NCBI RefSeq assembly: GCF_964204645.1 | Contig: NC_134025.1 | Coordinates: forward strand, 20,862,001 to 20,926,000 | Direction of reading: 5' to 3' | Length of the DNA: 64,000 nt | Origin: Tubulanus polymorphus | Taxonomy: Eukaryota > Nemertea > Palaeonemertea > Tubulaniformes > Tubulanidae | In this document: one piece after another, positions 24,020-39,424 of the stretch | Layout: each line of letters starts with the position of its first letter | Numbering within the stretch: position 1 is the first letter of the stretch | Made by a program: the position numbers and the translations under genes | The notes under the pieces: generated by a model | What the model saw: only the letters and a program-made list of their open reading frames with translations | Told to the model about the DNA's origin: nothing | Database searches by the model: none

Positions 24020-24430
24020 CGAGCAGCTGCTATAGGCGCTCAGGAGTCGTAATCATTTACTCCTGGGTGAAGAGAGGCAATGAGGATGAGTGTCTTGGCC
24101 GGGGACACTACCGTAATCTCCGGGGTTTGAACCCACGACCTGGGCGAACGTCGGTTATCGGAGTAAGTCGACTATAGTCGAACTAAAGAAACAGAATGTC
24201 AGTTAGTCGGAACTATGGTCCAGAAATGATCGACCACGGGATTGAGCACGGTCGCTGCAGTTCCAACCCATTCCTAAGATGGCCGACACTGTGAAATACG
24301 TTACGACCGAACTATAGTGCGTTCGACCACTAGTAGTTCCGACCACTAGTCGACTAGCTTCGAAAACCGAAGTTGGCCCTGGCTTCCCAAAGTCGAACGC
24401 TCTAACCACCCAACCGCACCGCTCGCTCAG
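24020..24430 (-). mobile_element. tRNA-derived SINE interrupted by a MITE
   Basis: On the minus strand a tRNA-like head GAGCGGTGCGGTTGGGTGG (near 24428) is separated by 234 bp from its B box GTGGGTTCAAACCC and from the central domain AAGACACTCATCCTCATTGC and CCTCTCTTCACCC. The uninterrupted order of the same parts is seen at 55828-56062, which shows that the 234 bp was inserted. Confidence 0.75.
24144..24377. mobile_element. 234-bp MITE nested in the SINE
   Basis: Imperfect inverted ends of about 27 bp (GCGAACGTCGGTTATCG against GCCAACTTCGGTTTTCG) are flanked by CCTGG at 24139-24143 and 24378-24382. A diverged sibling lies at 4233-4480. No coding capacity. Confidence 0.75.
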
Positions 24431-25171
24431 TCGGACACACGGTGAGGCTCATTATTGTACAGTATCATCTAATCATGTAAACAAAATCATACATTTATAG
24501 CATTAGCAAAATCGGCAGAAAAGAATGATCACACTTCTGGCTAAATCTATGTAGAATTCATGTCAATTCGCTAATGCAATTGATATCCTATGCGCAATTA
24601 TCTTTTGAGCAAATGACATTAACAGATACTAGCTAATTAAGGTTGTATCCAATTATCAATCCATCTAATCACCGGGAGGGTATGAAGTTCTAAACACCAG
24701 CGATATAGAATCGTTTCGCACGGGATGAAATCCTCGCGCGTAATCAATTAAAAAAACGCGCTGAAGGGACCCGATGATGTAACGCGTTCTTAATTAAAAA
24801 CCGCGTATATCTAATTGACTTCCGACTTCTCCTCACAACGAGATATCGTTTACGCTGTATACAGCGCCCGTAAAAAAAGATCGTATACTCGTTTGTGTGC
24901 TGTTGCGATAAATTTGCTAAATACACCGAATGATTCTATTAGCAACGCGTGACATAAGATCCAGCCGCGTTGAAAATCACGACCTTCGATGACGTATTTA
25001 ATCGACGCACGGTCGAGCCTTAATTCTAAATATAAAATGCATTTTTTTGCTCTCAACCTCACGAGAATTACACGCGGTTTCCACATAAATCGATATGATT
25101 TTATCCTTAATAGGAGTGTTAATGCGTTCGTCCTAATGACCATTTCCGCTAAACGCAGCGTGGTTTTTTTC

Positions 25172-25187
25172 GGGGGGGGGGGGGGGG
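25172..25187 (+). repeat. run of 16 G
   Basis: A homopolymer next to a strong minus-strand donor-like site (GAG|GTGAGTG near 25196). Its length may be unreliable in sequencing. Confidence 0.9.
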
Positions 25188-25498
25188 TTGCACTCACCTC
25201 GACGCAAAATTCTTTGATATAAGCCTATGAACGAGATTGCAGCGCGGACAGAGTTCCTAATGAGTAAATGGACATTAAGGTAACAGGCGTATACGTACGT
25301 AAATATATCAGCAGCAGCAGATCAAGGGTGTATCGGATAAACTCGTTGTCTGGCATGGTAGTTATTTGGATAACATTTTCCGATGAAATGTGCCATTATG
25401 TAGTCAATTTAATGGATCACGCGCTATCGGAGTTGGATACGGTGTATCTACAGCGAGTCGTGGCATCGAAAAACGACAAACTATCTTAAAGGACATCC

Positions 25499-25750
25499 GA
25501 GGGTGGATTTAGGGGGGGGGGATTGGACTGGGTGGAGTGGTCCATCTTCTTTTGAATTCGTGCTCTCTAAAAAGTCGATGAAAAAATAATAAGTCTGGAA
25601 GAAAATTCTTAGAAAGACGAAAAAATCCAAAATGGGTTCTGATAAGGACAAGAAAAGTTGCTTCTATCCTAGATTTTCTGTTGGAGGGCCACCAGAACCC
25701 CCACCAATGTTTCGCGCTTGCAACGCTCACATAACCAAATCTACCCTTCG
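25499..25750. mobile_element. MITE-like repeat with GGGTGGATTTAG ends
   Basis: The left end GAGGGTGGATTTAGG and the reverse complement of the right end AAGGGTAGATTTGG form a short inverted repeat of the same style as 57035-57297. The left end includes a further G run. The target duplication is not clear. Confidence 0.5.
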
Positions 25751-25759
25751 AAAATTAAT

Positions 25760-28700
25760 TGCCGAGTAAGGTCCACTTTTAAAGAACCCTAGATACGCCC
25801 TTGCTGTTCTCTGAGTAAAAAGGGGAAAAACGTTTGATTAAAGTGACTGAACCTTGGTAGCACAGTGGAATTTTAAGTCCAATTTGAACCTCAACATCGG
25901 TAGATTCGATTGTTATGGCCAAAATAAAATTACGGCCTGGTCTGGTCTTCCATTGACTTTTTGTAACTATAGACCATGGACCTGGAAAAATTGCCAATAC
26001 TTAACAACAGAACAGCATCATAAAGTCTGACCATTATTCGTAAAATCAACATACGAAAAGGCTTTTAAATTAACACTGCATCTAATTCATGACTGGGTAA
26101 AACTGCATCCTTGGTGGAGGATTGTAATGTTGCTCGATACATAAATTGTTATGCAATTCCTATCAACTTAATGGTAAAAGTAACATTCATATAATATGTT
26201 TACGTTTGTTTCTTTTCTAAAAAGTAATAAAACAAGGTAAAAAATTCTATCTTTAAGAATCCAAAGTAGATTGATTGGAACGCTCATTGCGAATGTCGCG
26301 GCGTGATTCGATTGGGTCTGCATCCGACACACAGATTGACTTACCTTGTCCCGAGGTGATGGGTAAACGTCGTGATAAACACAGAAAGTCAATGTTGATG
26401 ATGGTGCCGGCTTATACGTGCATTTGGCTAATTATACCAACCGTAGAAAGATCGATGTAGTGTCATTTGCGATACATATTTCATACATCAGGCGTCTAAT
26501 CATCGATACACACAGCCTTATAGTAATTCGGTCGATGTAACGGGTCAAGTTGGTTACTGCAGACCGTATTCACGAGCCCGGTTTTACCGTATATGCATTT
26601 CTGGCGTAAATAATTGAAAACCGTCAGTACATAGCGATAAAATCTATATAACAAGTGCCGGTGATGACGAGAAATCGAATGGAAAATCTTTACCTCGCCG
26701 TGTATGGAAGACAACGATACATATATATGTTAACGTCACATAGTATACTTATATAGCATTCACAAATGCTAGAAGAGATAATCGAGATGAACACAGATCA
26801 TTTTATCAGAGGCCGACTTCCAAACGACTCGAATTTACCAGGGTATTCTCACCTTCAGTATTGAAATGTTCGTTGAACGCAGTATTTTAATTCTATAAGT
26901 TTTTGCGTGGGTGTGTCGACTTATAATACAGATCGCTAAGATGCACGTTAAGAGCTGCGAACCACTGGTATAGACTGGTTTACGAAGTACGTAGTTTGCT
27001 TAGCAGGAACTCACCGATAATTTCACGCTGTTTCTCTCTGGTCGAAACACGTCTTGCAGTTAATAAGCATCATTATATGTTATTCAACCTATGTCATTAT
27101 CGAATGCCAGGGTTCGGGAACAACACACACGACCAACAGCAGCCCCGGCTGTTGGTGCACGCGTTGACTGATGGTGAATGTGTCCTCGACGTTTAATGAC
27201 GCCTAAGGGCAGCGCTAGCAATTCAGGAAAATATTTGTGCGTCGTACACTCGTATGCTTATCGGACAAACAGTCGTGACAGGTCGAAAATAAAACTAATT
27301 TCGTTATCATTTGTTCCACGCTGATGACAAATCCTGAAGCATCGTTGACAATGAGTACTCTGTCTATTGCGACTGTGAATATCGACGAACGAAAACGCTG
27401 ATAATACAAATGCGGCGATATTTTCATTTATGAAAAAAATCAATTTCGGTTAATACTTTTTCGGGTATGTGTAGCCACTGAACGCGCGGGTTTTGATTGT
27501 TGGTTTTATATTGGACAATTTACGCAGTGACACTGATGATACTTATGCCCACTAACTGATGACGTATCTACAGTCATCAGAGGGATTTTTCTTCTCCGGC
27601 TATGATATTATATATGTACATATTGGTTTTCGAATACCCTTTCATCAAATCAGAAAGAAATGGAAGAACAATTATCTCCGTACGCGCGGAATATGTTAGC
27701 GATGATGGATGACATGGTTGAAATTTTCGTCGAGAAAACCCAATGTTCAAATACCCACAAGGAATCTTGAACGACTCGCGAAATACGCAAGTGAAGTACG
27801 TTAGAAATCTGTGAAGTGCCGTCTTAAAATGTCGACAAAACCAAGTATAGCATAGGTTTACTAGATTGAATACTTCATCTTGTCATACAGCTGAAGATAT
27901 ATAATTTCCACGGTTAATATTCGCGAGGCGCGGCTTGTGAAATATAAGCCCTATGCAATTTTGGAAACAGCATGACGATTGTTGCAACAGATATAGCGAT
28001 AATCTTCAAGGGTACCGCTAGAACGACTTATTTTCAAATGAATATCGACTGATAATTTAGACCATTTATGCTAGAAGCAGTGTCGTCTGCGTAGATGAAG
28101 CGGCCTTCTGCGTTGTCAGGTGATTTTGGACGGAGAACGGAAAGACGTGTCATGTCGTATCCCCATATGGCAAGAAATATATCTCACGCAACGTGATGTT
28201 GTTAAGCTGATTGCATTAACAAATTCCGAGTGAAGCTAAATTGAAATATACGTATAGTTTAAGTTCTTTCGTAATTTGTAACGTCGCGGCTAAAGCATAA
28301 TCTTCTTCGCTCTGTCGTCTGGCCTCCCTGTGATGATCGAGGGACATATATCGATGACCGATAATCACAAAGATTTAGAAATTCGACTGGATAAATTGCG
28401 TTATGAATTGGTTATGAAAATCCCGCGGCCGATTTCACACGTGTATAGCCATTCCTGGCTAGTAATTGGCCGACGGACTTCAGTAAATCTGGATAGCGTG
28501 TGAAGACAAGCGAATGCCGGGTAATTGAAGGGACAGCCCGCGGAGGAGAGTTAATCTTGAATACATATACATGTATAGACATAGCGATAATCTTCAAGGA
28601 AACCGCCGAGACGCTGGATCAATCTTATATAGATTTTACTTGATTAATCAACTTAGTAACTGGCATCACTATCGGCTAGAAACTAATGTATTAGGACGAT

Positions 28701-31700
28701 CAACACTTCACGTAACTATTTCGCATTTCTGTCTGCTTATGTCCCGCCGACTGCTGCGATAATCCCCTATCACAATCTGAGCCTGATAACTTAATGCACG
28801 TTGTTGAACGATTAAGGAATTCATTCGGACACGACGCAACAGTTATCTTCGGCCCATCATTAAACATAAAGGGCTATAAACTTCAAGTTTTTATTCGTTA
28901 TTTACGTACTCCTCGTGCCTTGCACCGATTGAAAAGACCCACCTGTTATTTCGAAATATAACCGAACGTTATAAGCAATGTATTCATTGATATCATATAC
29001 AATATCAATAATTATTAAAAATATATGTATCCTATAGGCAAGACTTGTGTTTGAACATTTTCTATCAATATTCATATGATATATATCTAATCGATGTGAG
29101 TTTATTTGTAGCGCTTAGTACAATCATGCAGATACTATGATATATTTCACTGTATATGTACCTTTCTGTAGCATAATGATTGCCGTATATGTTTCAATTA
29201 ATCTTCTCTCAAAAAATGTTACAAGTAAAGCAAGTTTTGCGAAAACTATGAGTTGAGCATAAACGAATAGTATATACAATGTACCAAAGTATCAAGAATA
29301 AGGCTGAAATAGAAAGACCGGTTGAAATCTAGTAAATTGTTATTGGGGCAACATGGGATATAGGCCGGTGTTCAAAAGTTCAATTGTCGCGGTAACAATT
29401 TCAATTGCTATTACGGCATTTTTCAAAACACCATCCTTATCGCAAAGAACTGACCCAACCTGCCATGTTTTAGATCACTGATTGAAGAGCCAAGCCGACG
29501 GTAACATAAAGCCTTAACTAATCGACTGTCTAACCAAAATCTCTCGTAAGTTCACGACAAGTAACGTATAGAATATCGCCAGTCGATTAGCCAACCGTCA
29601 ATTCTGTAAGAAACGTGATGCGGATGCGTGCGTGTACATCTAGGAAAAAATCCTGCAGACACACAAGACTTGAATTAAAATTGCCGCGGTGGATACGTAT
29701 GGAAATTTGATTAATTCTATTATCAAAGCAAAGAGGTTTATCGACGTTTATATTTCTAACGAGTGCATCGACGGTTTATTTCTCTTTTCTCTCATTCATG
29801 CTAGACTAGTGAAAAGACATTTACAACAATTCTGATTTGCATTCGTGTATTAGTTTAATATGTATACATATACGTGATTGATATTTGTACATCTGAATGT
29901 TCCTTTTGTCGTCGTTTGCTCTCGGTTCGAAATGAGATTCTATTCACATTGTAATATGTATAACGTTACTGCATTTTGCCCGTTTGAAAGCGCGGTATTG
30001 TCTTTGTATTTCTATATAATCGTAGAGCTCATCGTCAGAGGTTTTATAGCGCCGGTATATCGAGGGATGATCCGCTCGCGAGATGAATTGTATCGCCGTG
30101 ACCACTGCGCCGGGGTGACCGTTAAAAATGAAAAATCGCCGCGTGACAGTGGAAAGTATTCTATCCTATCTCCTATTCCCCACAAATCCACAGAGAATGG
30201 GATAGGCTATGTATGATCGTAGAGGAAAGATGGGATGATCATTGGACACTCAAAACAAAGTGGTGTATGAAACGTACACGCGTTACAACTGTAGAACTTG
30301 GTCCAAAACCTAAGCGGCCATATCTATTTTTCTATAATCTACGAAAAAAATCTAAAATCTTTTCTCATTACTGACGACGCGTTGAAAGAGGTTTGTGTCC
30401 CACAACTAAGAGCATGTAAGTTACTAAAAAATCAAAATGAGAATATACGTCCGAATAATTCCGATCCGGATGTTTATAAATCCAATATTGACGAATGATA
30501 AACCATGTTTGTGGGTACGCTCTTTGTTTGGCCAGTGGTACAAGAGAGCAAATGGCATCCCATATTGATTATCACAAAATGGCGGCTAGAAATACACTAG
30601 GTATAGTTACGTGAATAGTGACATGGTAATAGTTTAAAGGTATGTTTATATGTATTATCCAAACGTTTCATTATAAGTGTGATACCCGGTATCTGATAAT
30701 GTATATATATATATATACTCGTTAAATTACACCGTAAACAAGTTAACTCGGTAATGTGTTCATTTCAGATACATTCCATCCGGCCAAAGACACCAGTTTT
30801 ACGTAGGCTGACTCTTTAAGAAGACTGTATATAAAAGCACCATAAAATCAAGAAAGATAAACTTACCTATATGCATGTATATTATACGTAGAACGCAGCA
30901 AAATCTATTCTATTTGTTTCTCGAATTGAGTACGTCACCGCGTGGCGATATTTCAAATATAATTCCATCGGAACAGTTTCATATTCCGTACTTCTTCGAA
31001 CGGTAAACACACGCTTAATGACTCCGGTTTCTGTCGTACACTGCGAATGTCTTTGGGATAACTGCGGAATCGATATCGATATTACAGCCTCCAGAATGCA
31101 ACCAACAGAACAAATAGGCTACAGGGATAATACGGGTATAAACCCGCGGTGAATATAACATGTCAATTGATTTAACTCCACTTAAAATCATCACCGGCAG
31201 CGGATTTCAGGTTTGCGCGTCTCCTGTTGCCTTCTTTGCGAGTGGTTTTGTATGTAAAAGAGCTGCCAGTTGTAATCGAGAATACACCAAGACGTATACG
31301 ACAGTCATATAAATTTAAGGCCGTTCCATTTTGTCGCCAAATTTCGATCCATTATCTGAGCGTGAAATTTCAAAATACCTCGTTAATGAATTGAAGGCCT
31401 TACCCTCACACGGAATTTTTACACGTACTGAAAGATGATGTCAATCAGTGAATTTCTATAAATGTGTGATGAAAATTCTAGCTTTGGCTGGATTCATATT
31501 GTGACCGATTGTAATCCATTTTCATAAGGAAATTCATATTGGTCACGATGTACGTGTATATGGTTTCAAATAATGCTTTCATGGATGAATTGACTATCAG
31601 AAACGAAACGGATTTATCTCATAACCACACACACACGGTAAAGCCAAAATCGGATGCCTTCGCTATATATGGTTTTCGGGGGTCTAAAAAGTATATCTGT

Positions 31701-34700
31701 ATTATAAGCGTCAGTGTAATGGACAAACTAAATCACGGCGTCCGCTTTCGGAAAATAATCTCTTTACATCCACGGTGAAACGATGTAATGTGATGTACAA
31801 TCCGTGCTAGGTGAAGTGCGTTACTCGATCGGGAACAAGTGGTCTCAAAGTTTTTGTGGATAGCTATTCAATCACACGCCACCAAACTCCCACTAATATA
31901 ATTGCCGATAGAATATATCACCGCTCGCGCTGTAACAGTCACGTGCGCTAACGAATAAACCATTTACCGGAAAACCGAGCAATCGTCTAGCGAGAAACTA
32001 ATTTTCCCCCATGAGTAGATTTGCAGTGCCGGACCCATAATGATAGATATATATTCTTATTAATACCGTATACCGCGTACAAACCAGCTCGTAAGTTAAG
32101 CTAAATGTAAGCCATCACGATTTATTTGTTTTTTTATATGAAGAGATGACCAGATGAAAAATTGCGTGTATGTATCAATGTACTGAAAATTGAAGCTGCT
32201 AGTAATGATATTACTGGAAATACTCGATACATAGCGTTCACGAAAACTGTAAATACGATTTGCGGTCAGCAGCGCATTTTATTTCTCCCTATTGTGGTGT
32301 TTAGACCACGTTTCCAAAAATCTACGTATTCTATAGTAAGATAAAGCAATTCCAAAGTGAAGTTCATATATAGTGCGTAAATCCAGGCATAATGGCATAA
32401 TGTTCTTAACGGATCTTCATAAAATTGCAAGGATGTATTCAGTTGTTCAAAGTAAAAAATGATATGTTGGTATTTCATCTATAGACATTGTCTGATATGT
32501 CAGAAGAGATCTTGTACAAGACAGAAGTTTATTCCTGAAAGAATAAAGAAGAATTGAATAGAATAGCTTATTCCTCTCTAACTAAAACATAGGTACATAG
32601 AGGTTACAAGAATTTATACAACAAAATTTGATCTATAATTTACAAAGCTTAAAAAGAAACGAAAATCAATATTGAATAAATTGATGATAAAGATAAAATA
32701 CGTATATAGGCTACATGTAATCTACCTAAGTAATTTGAGGCCAACATTTACAAATCAAGGGAGTTCAATTAGGATATTACTACGTATTTACAGTATAAAA
32801 TAGTTCTGTGGTGATGCCACCTACAATATATAAAAACACATTTTGAATGACATCTACTATGATTACAGATACAGTCAACTTGTACCTTATATCAGGTAGC
32901 AATCAAGCCTATCAGATTAATTCATATTCCGACCTGGTTCGCCCAGCAGACTGTATCTCAATTATACGCCCAGTTACCATTGCGAAAATTAGTATCTAGA
33001 TACTTCTGACGAAGAGTGCTTCGTTGATTTTCATTTGGTACACATGTAACTTCATCGAATAACAATCGATACCCTATAATATTTTTTTCCATATTCCGTC
33101 CACTGTGGGGTAAGACTATGGTGAAATGCCTGCATCTCAGTTATAACAGTCATATCACTACCTAAGTGAGTGCTATCTAGATTCATATTTACTATTCAAA
33201 CCTACAAATATTTAGAAAGCTGAGATCTTCATAATCTTTATCGCTGCTTTGCAGCTATCTTTTTCAGTTGAATCCATAATTTCAACTGACGTGCGGTCAT
33301 CCGAAACTCCAAATAAGCGTCACGGAAAGCGCCCAGTCTAATTTATCTATAAGAAACGTACCGGTACCTCAAATGGTTTATCGCGTAAAAACATCAATGT
33401 ATTGAATTGGATTGAATTTATTACCTATACACGTAATACATCACAATCTCTGTATTCATTTCATCCGTGGTAGGTGAATATTTCTGGGTTTTCTATTCAC
33501 GAGCATTGCATCAAACGTATTGTTTTTTACCTCCTCCCTGGCCGGCATCGAAATACGTACTTTGTTCTGATGAAGACCAATGGCTCATTTCCTATCAAAC
33601 ATGTCCTCTGGGCAACATAGATTATTTACTTGATGTACGTATCCATTATACGACTTTCAGCTCTGATTGCAGGCTGAAAATTACCTGGAATTTACTCTCG
33701 TCTGCATCGACATAAAAGCAGTTTTTTACCATCAGATCATAAAACATCCATTTATTTGTCAATGCTCGCTATAGTGGATGAAAATCAATTTCAAGTTCCG
33801 TTTTTTTTTGTCGCAAGCTATATCTCGCTGTAAAATGAAGTAATAATAAGCGACAACGAAATTTTTTCTTGGGACTGAATATTCTATTCGTTGTAACCAT
33901 TATTTCAGCGATGTTATGTCGTTACATTGTATCTCACGAGAGCTCTACGAAATAAAAAAACATTTCGAATGTATCTAAAATCTTTTTACAAGTTTACGCA
34001 TGACAAGAACCACTAGATTCTATACTTACACACCGATCAATCATTTATTCAAACTGTCGACGTATAAATGAATGAGCGTGGAATTTGAAAACAATTCGGA
34101 GTTTTTCTGCGAGTCTAGCTGATGAAGATGATTGCTTTCTGACACCACCGCGTTTTCGAGAAGGGAAAAAACTAAACATATAGCCGTCGAGAATCTATCG
34201 AAAATGCCATCACGTATACATGATTTCATGGCAATTATCCATGGTAAATTGTGAAATTCTATGAAAAATATGATAACGTTATCGAGAATTCAGACTTTTT
34301 GTTACAGTAGTAAAATACCGACTAATAGGAAGTTATTATATGCCTCTATAGGTGTTAGGCGTTCTTGTCACGTAAAACCATTGACGAAATTCACGAACCC
34401 CCGAGAATGACGTACAATGAAGCCATCAACTTTTACGTCGAGCCTTTCACACTCCCCCGGCGCACCGAAACGCACTGAAACAGAAATTCCAGAAATTGAT
34501 GTTCACAAGCCATGACTTGACTACATTTCAGTAGCGTTCCATTATTCATTCTTGTGATACTGTTGGGATCTTCATCAAAGATTCCAATACGACCAATATA
34601 CACGGGAAGATTTTATTTGACATTTACACTTCAATTTTTAACGTCGTTATGGTGTAAAATGCTATCGATGGCTAGCCGCGTCGATTTCCGGGGAAGTAAT

Positions 34701-37700
34701 AATGTAAAATGTCCCGAAGGAAATTCCTGCTTAGGTTTCACCGCGACGCAGAAGGCCTTGATCAATCCCCGGCATGGCATATTAAATTCCTAGCAAAGCC
34801 AAAATAACTGGATACAACCGGAGTCTGATTGAAATTGTCATTCTACCTTTTTTCACGGCGCGTTACAAATGTCCTTACGTCGTACAACGGGACCTGTGCG
34901 ATATGTATACATTCATTAAAAAACCCATTCGCGTGGCTTTCTCAAATGGTCTCCACTTTTTGCGCGTACTATTTCGAGTGTTTGTCGGGTTGATAATAAA
35001 TAACAAGCATGAGTTGCAGCGAATCGAAAAGAAATAACTCAGCGACACATATCTACGTCGGTTCTGGTCATAAAGATCGACGCCTGATTACCCGACTACA
35101 GATGAAAATCACAATTTCCCGAATTATCGTGCCGCGGGAAATTCATATTCATCATCGTTCGCACGCCATGAACGTCAATAGAAACTGTAGGCAATGACAT
35201 TAAGCGTCCCAGAAGTCAGCTTTTCCCTATCACTATCGCCATCGCTCGTGACAATCAAGACCAGAAAACGGTCCGTTGTTTTATTGGACTTGCGAGTAAT
35301 TTGTTTGTTGGCTCAAAATATTTTATACGTTAAGCCCCGAGGATGCTAAGCCATCTTGTCAGATTTTATGGTTACAAATTCACCATCGGCATCATTTCGT
35401 ATGGCCAACAGACGGTGAGAGATTCAGCGAAAACGTCGAAACTAATGAAAGTTTTGCTTTGCTGATTCCGGAGTGCCATTATTTCGTCCCTATCAACAAT
35501 TCCGTTCGCAGTTCCGAATAATGAATCGCTGCTCGCACAATGGGGCGTCATCCCTCGAAACAAAACGCAGCTGTGATTGGATTATTTGTATTTTCACTTT
35601 GAGTGTCTCTTGTAACGTATGTGTGGTGTGCGTATGAGAGCAAGAATGTGGTAGGTGTGGTGTGAGGGATTTTAGACAAGCCTTTTTGGCTTTTCTTCAA
35701 TTCCTCGCACAAATTATTGCTACACTGACTATATACTGTATTATACCATGTAATTATCATTTTCCATCTATTATAATCCCTTTACCAACTATTTATGCAA
35801 AATAAATCAAATCAAATTGTGTGCTCCGAGGAATTTCGCGGTTTATCGAGGGCCACGTTCTGCTTAGCGTTCCAAACTTCATTATCGGACTTTCTCAATA
35901 AAGGGATCAACCTACAATAAGATTTAAAAAACTAGGAGAGATGTTTTTGGACTCAAATCTATGAGCCATTTTCAAAATCTGACAGTGACCTGTCTGTGGA
36001 GACCAACGAACTTTCTCAAAATATTCCACATTGGTTTCAAGTGCCCTGGCGCGTCGTCGACTCACGACTTACACGTCATCGCTGTTTCCTTTCTGCTCCG
36101 ACGGAGAGCGTCGATATCCACATTTCATATCGTGGGCCGGCGGGACTCGTAGAGAACATAACGCGATCAAACTGCATATCTTCTAATCTAATTAATCGCG
36201 GCGTCTTTAGCGTAATTCAATTGAAAGTTAATGACTGTCGCGGTGATGAACACGCCAGTAAGGACCTCTAATTCGGAGGGAAACAATGTTAAAATGATAC
36301 GCACGAGTCCGAAGCAGGATAACTGAATTTATTTACAGTATCCGTGGATGTTTATCTATCATGTAGTTAATGATACAACTGGATCGGAGCGGAGCGTAAA
36401 ACTACTTTCGTATTTTCTGAAATTTCCCAATAGGCTCTACTCATTGTCAACTATTCCTTGTGCGTACATTCCTTGTTCATTCATACCTTTATCTACAATT
36501 TGGGCTAATACATACACACACAGTGGGACCAGACTTAAAATTCACAATCAATCATCTTCGATACATCAAACGGAACCAAAACCTGTGGACTAGATTCATG
36601 TCGATATCAGATCGCCTCGGGTATATCCTTTCATCTCGCACGAAAAAAATCTTCAAGTTAATCCATAAATGTGGGAACCATCCAACTGCTTATGACAATA
36701 ACCATTCACGGCACGTGATTCGACCCTCTGACATTGGTCTCTTGTGTCTCCCAACGCAAATACTATGGCGAGAATTTCTATTCAGAAGATCCCCTTACGG
36801 AATCGTGGTGAGCAGAATTTTACGACACATAACTGCTCATTTCTCTCGGAATTTTTATGGCTCGCTTGTGGATCCTTTTAAGTACTTTTGAGATACTACC
36901 TTCCGCGTTCGAATTATCGACAGACCGCAGTGGCAAAAACTGAAAATTGACTACTTATTACATAACGTCTGGAAAAGACTGCTTCCGATGGTTTCCCCCG
37001 GAATATGTCTGTTTAGGCGTATATTTATCGATATGAGTCTGATCAATCACTGACATGAGCATAATTAACGTATTCATCATTTTGCTGATAACCTAGCTTC
37101 CATACAATAATTGATAGGCTTTCTACATCACTCCCGCAACCATACATATATTACCCTGAAAACCATCGGTCGTAATACTGTAATTGTAATACTGCGTAAT
37201 CACTGTGTCGGTGGATGGCTGGTGAGGTTTAGCAAGGAGTAGGTGAAAAGGTCGGCAATGGGTTACACATTTGAACTTAGCTGTAGGCTGGAAAGTCGAT
37301 GGTCATCTAGAGTATATATCCGTGAATTTATGCCGTTGCATCATTATTACCAGTTTTGATGGCACTTAAACTCATTGTAGCACTTAAAGGATTTATGCAC
37401 ATATCGCCTGATAGCAGTAGTCTGTATCCTCAAGCAACATTTAATGGCATTCAGAATGCTTCGTCTGACGATATCCTGGTTCCGTATACATCACCGTCGC
37501 TTTTCCCGAGCTTGTCCAGTTCCCTAGAAACTTTTCAGACTAATTCTCATTGGAAATATGAAGAGTCAAACTGGACCATTGTTCATTCGGTACTTTTTTT
37601 ACGATCAACCACCAGTTTGGTTCCCTTCTATCGTTGCATCGCCGTGTCCATTACCAAGAGAACAGCTATGCAAACCCAATTGGTTAAACTATTACGGACT

Positions 37701-39420
37701 ATTTCGATTTAGAGTCCATGGTTAAACTCACATGAACCTGTGTTTTCGGTTTTCGGTATAGATTCGACTCTAAGGTTAAAACATTGGAAAAATGAGGAGT
37801 CGAACTTAATCAGAAATATTTTGGAACAGGGCCGGTATCATATTTATCATCACATGATTTTTTCAAAGTCTGTTCAGCTTTGTCTTCTATATAAATACCA
37901 CTATGATATGGAAATTTAATCCCTTGCGCTATGTCTGAAGAGGGTAAAATGTAACTCCCGAAAACGTTTGCTAGAATAAATTTCTATACTTATTAGAAAA
38001 TGAAATATGTACTGTTTTTTGCTTCTATAGATTTTCACCTACTTGAACTCTCTACCAAAGATCTGTTCAGCATTCTTTTACAGGATATAGTTTGACAAAT
38101 ATTTCCCGAGCTCAAATTCTCGCACAATCCGTAGACATATATGATAAAATATTTGACGGGCTTAATTCTTTTAAATCCCAGCAAGCAACTACTGATAAAC
38201 TGAAGGATTTTGCTGCTGGGTCTCAAGAACATTAGAGGAGATAAACAGGCATGCACATATTATTCTGCCTAGAAAATGAAACACAATTTTCCTATTTATG
38301 AATTTGTTTGCTACACACACAAATTGACTTCGACAGTATTCAGCTGTCATCTGTTCTTTCACATGAAAATATTGATATACGATATATTCGTAAAACGTGC
38401 TGTGATTCACTGGCAATAAGCATATAAGAAACCGGCGTATACGATCTCTTCTTCTGGTACCGAGAAGATAATGCGCTGCTATACGGAACGCGTTCTAAGT
38501 TTAATAAGCGAATATAAGACGAATTGACCGGAATACCCAGACAGAGGAAATTATAGTAATTAATCTATTTTATCTCGCGAGTTACGATGACATGGATTAG
38601 GGATATTAAGAGATCGATTTGTTTTATCGGGGCGAATCGTCGGTCGTAAATTGCCCCGACACACCGCCGATAAAACAATTTCGTCTATTCAACAGTAGCT
38701 AACTGCAACAGTAAAGCCACCCGAACACTAAAAGCCATTTCTTTAATCAAATGTTGATAGAACTACGCCACGCGCGCAAGAACATCCATCATTTTGCTTC
38801 GACGTCGATTGCATTGTACGCGCTAAATGCGTTCCGATTTCTGCACCGGGAAGCAAGGTCTTACGTAACCGGAAAATATCAATCCAGCGTCGGCGTTGTT
38901 ATGGCGTGTTTGTTTTTTGTCGATGGTGTACTATTTGCGGAAACAGTGACGTACGCGGTATTTCATCATATCGATTAAATTCAGAAAACATCGCCATACT
39001 TCCGAAAGACTATACGGGTGGTCCAGAGATTCGACGATTATTCGACGGTGACCGAACATGGAGAACTACGGTCGTATAAAAATGCATCGTCTTCTCAAAC
39101 GATGGGAGCGAACTCATTCCTCGAAAACGTTTGACAAATCCGGCCATTCGAGAAAAGACCCTCATTAATTTGTCTTTAGGCGTTGCACACGTGTGCGAAA
39201 AGAAATTGTAACTCCAGTCCATGTGCTTTACGACCTCGTGCTGAAATTCATGTTATAGAAATGCCCCTGTAACTTATTTCATATCTATTTTTGAATGTTA
39301 AATTGTTATGTGCAAATATTCGAACGGAATTGCAAATAATTCTATTTAGCTTCGAAGCTTCGTTCGTCTGTCTACTTGTGCGCTATGGCTGTGTGCTTGC
39401 GTTTTATTCTTTAACAAATA
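25760..39420. other. 13.7 kb without a supported gene
   Basis: Long AT-rich intergenic and/or 5' intronic sequence upstream of the NETO-like first coding exon. ORFs stay at or below 143 codons and show no domain or splice pattern I recognise. Minor features are TA runs near 30703-30717 and a GC-richer patch at 36040-36150. The longest ORF (36460-36891, plus) has no recognisable motif. Confidence 0.5.
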
Positions 39421-39424
39421 CCCT

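Noticed and set aside
36460..36891. 143-codon plus-strand ORF
   Set aside because: The longest ORF in the gene-poor interval, but AT-rich, with no recognisable motif or supporting splice pattern.
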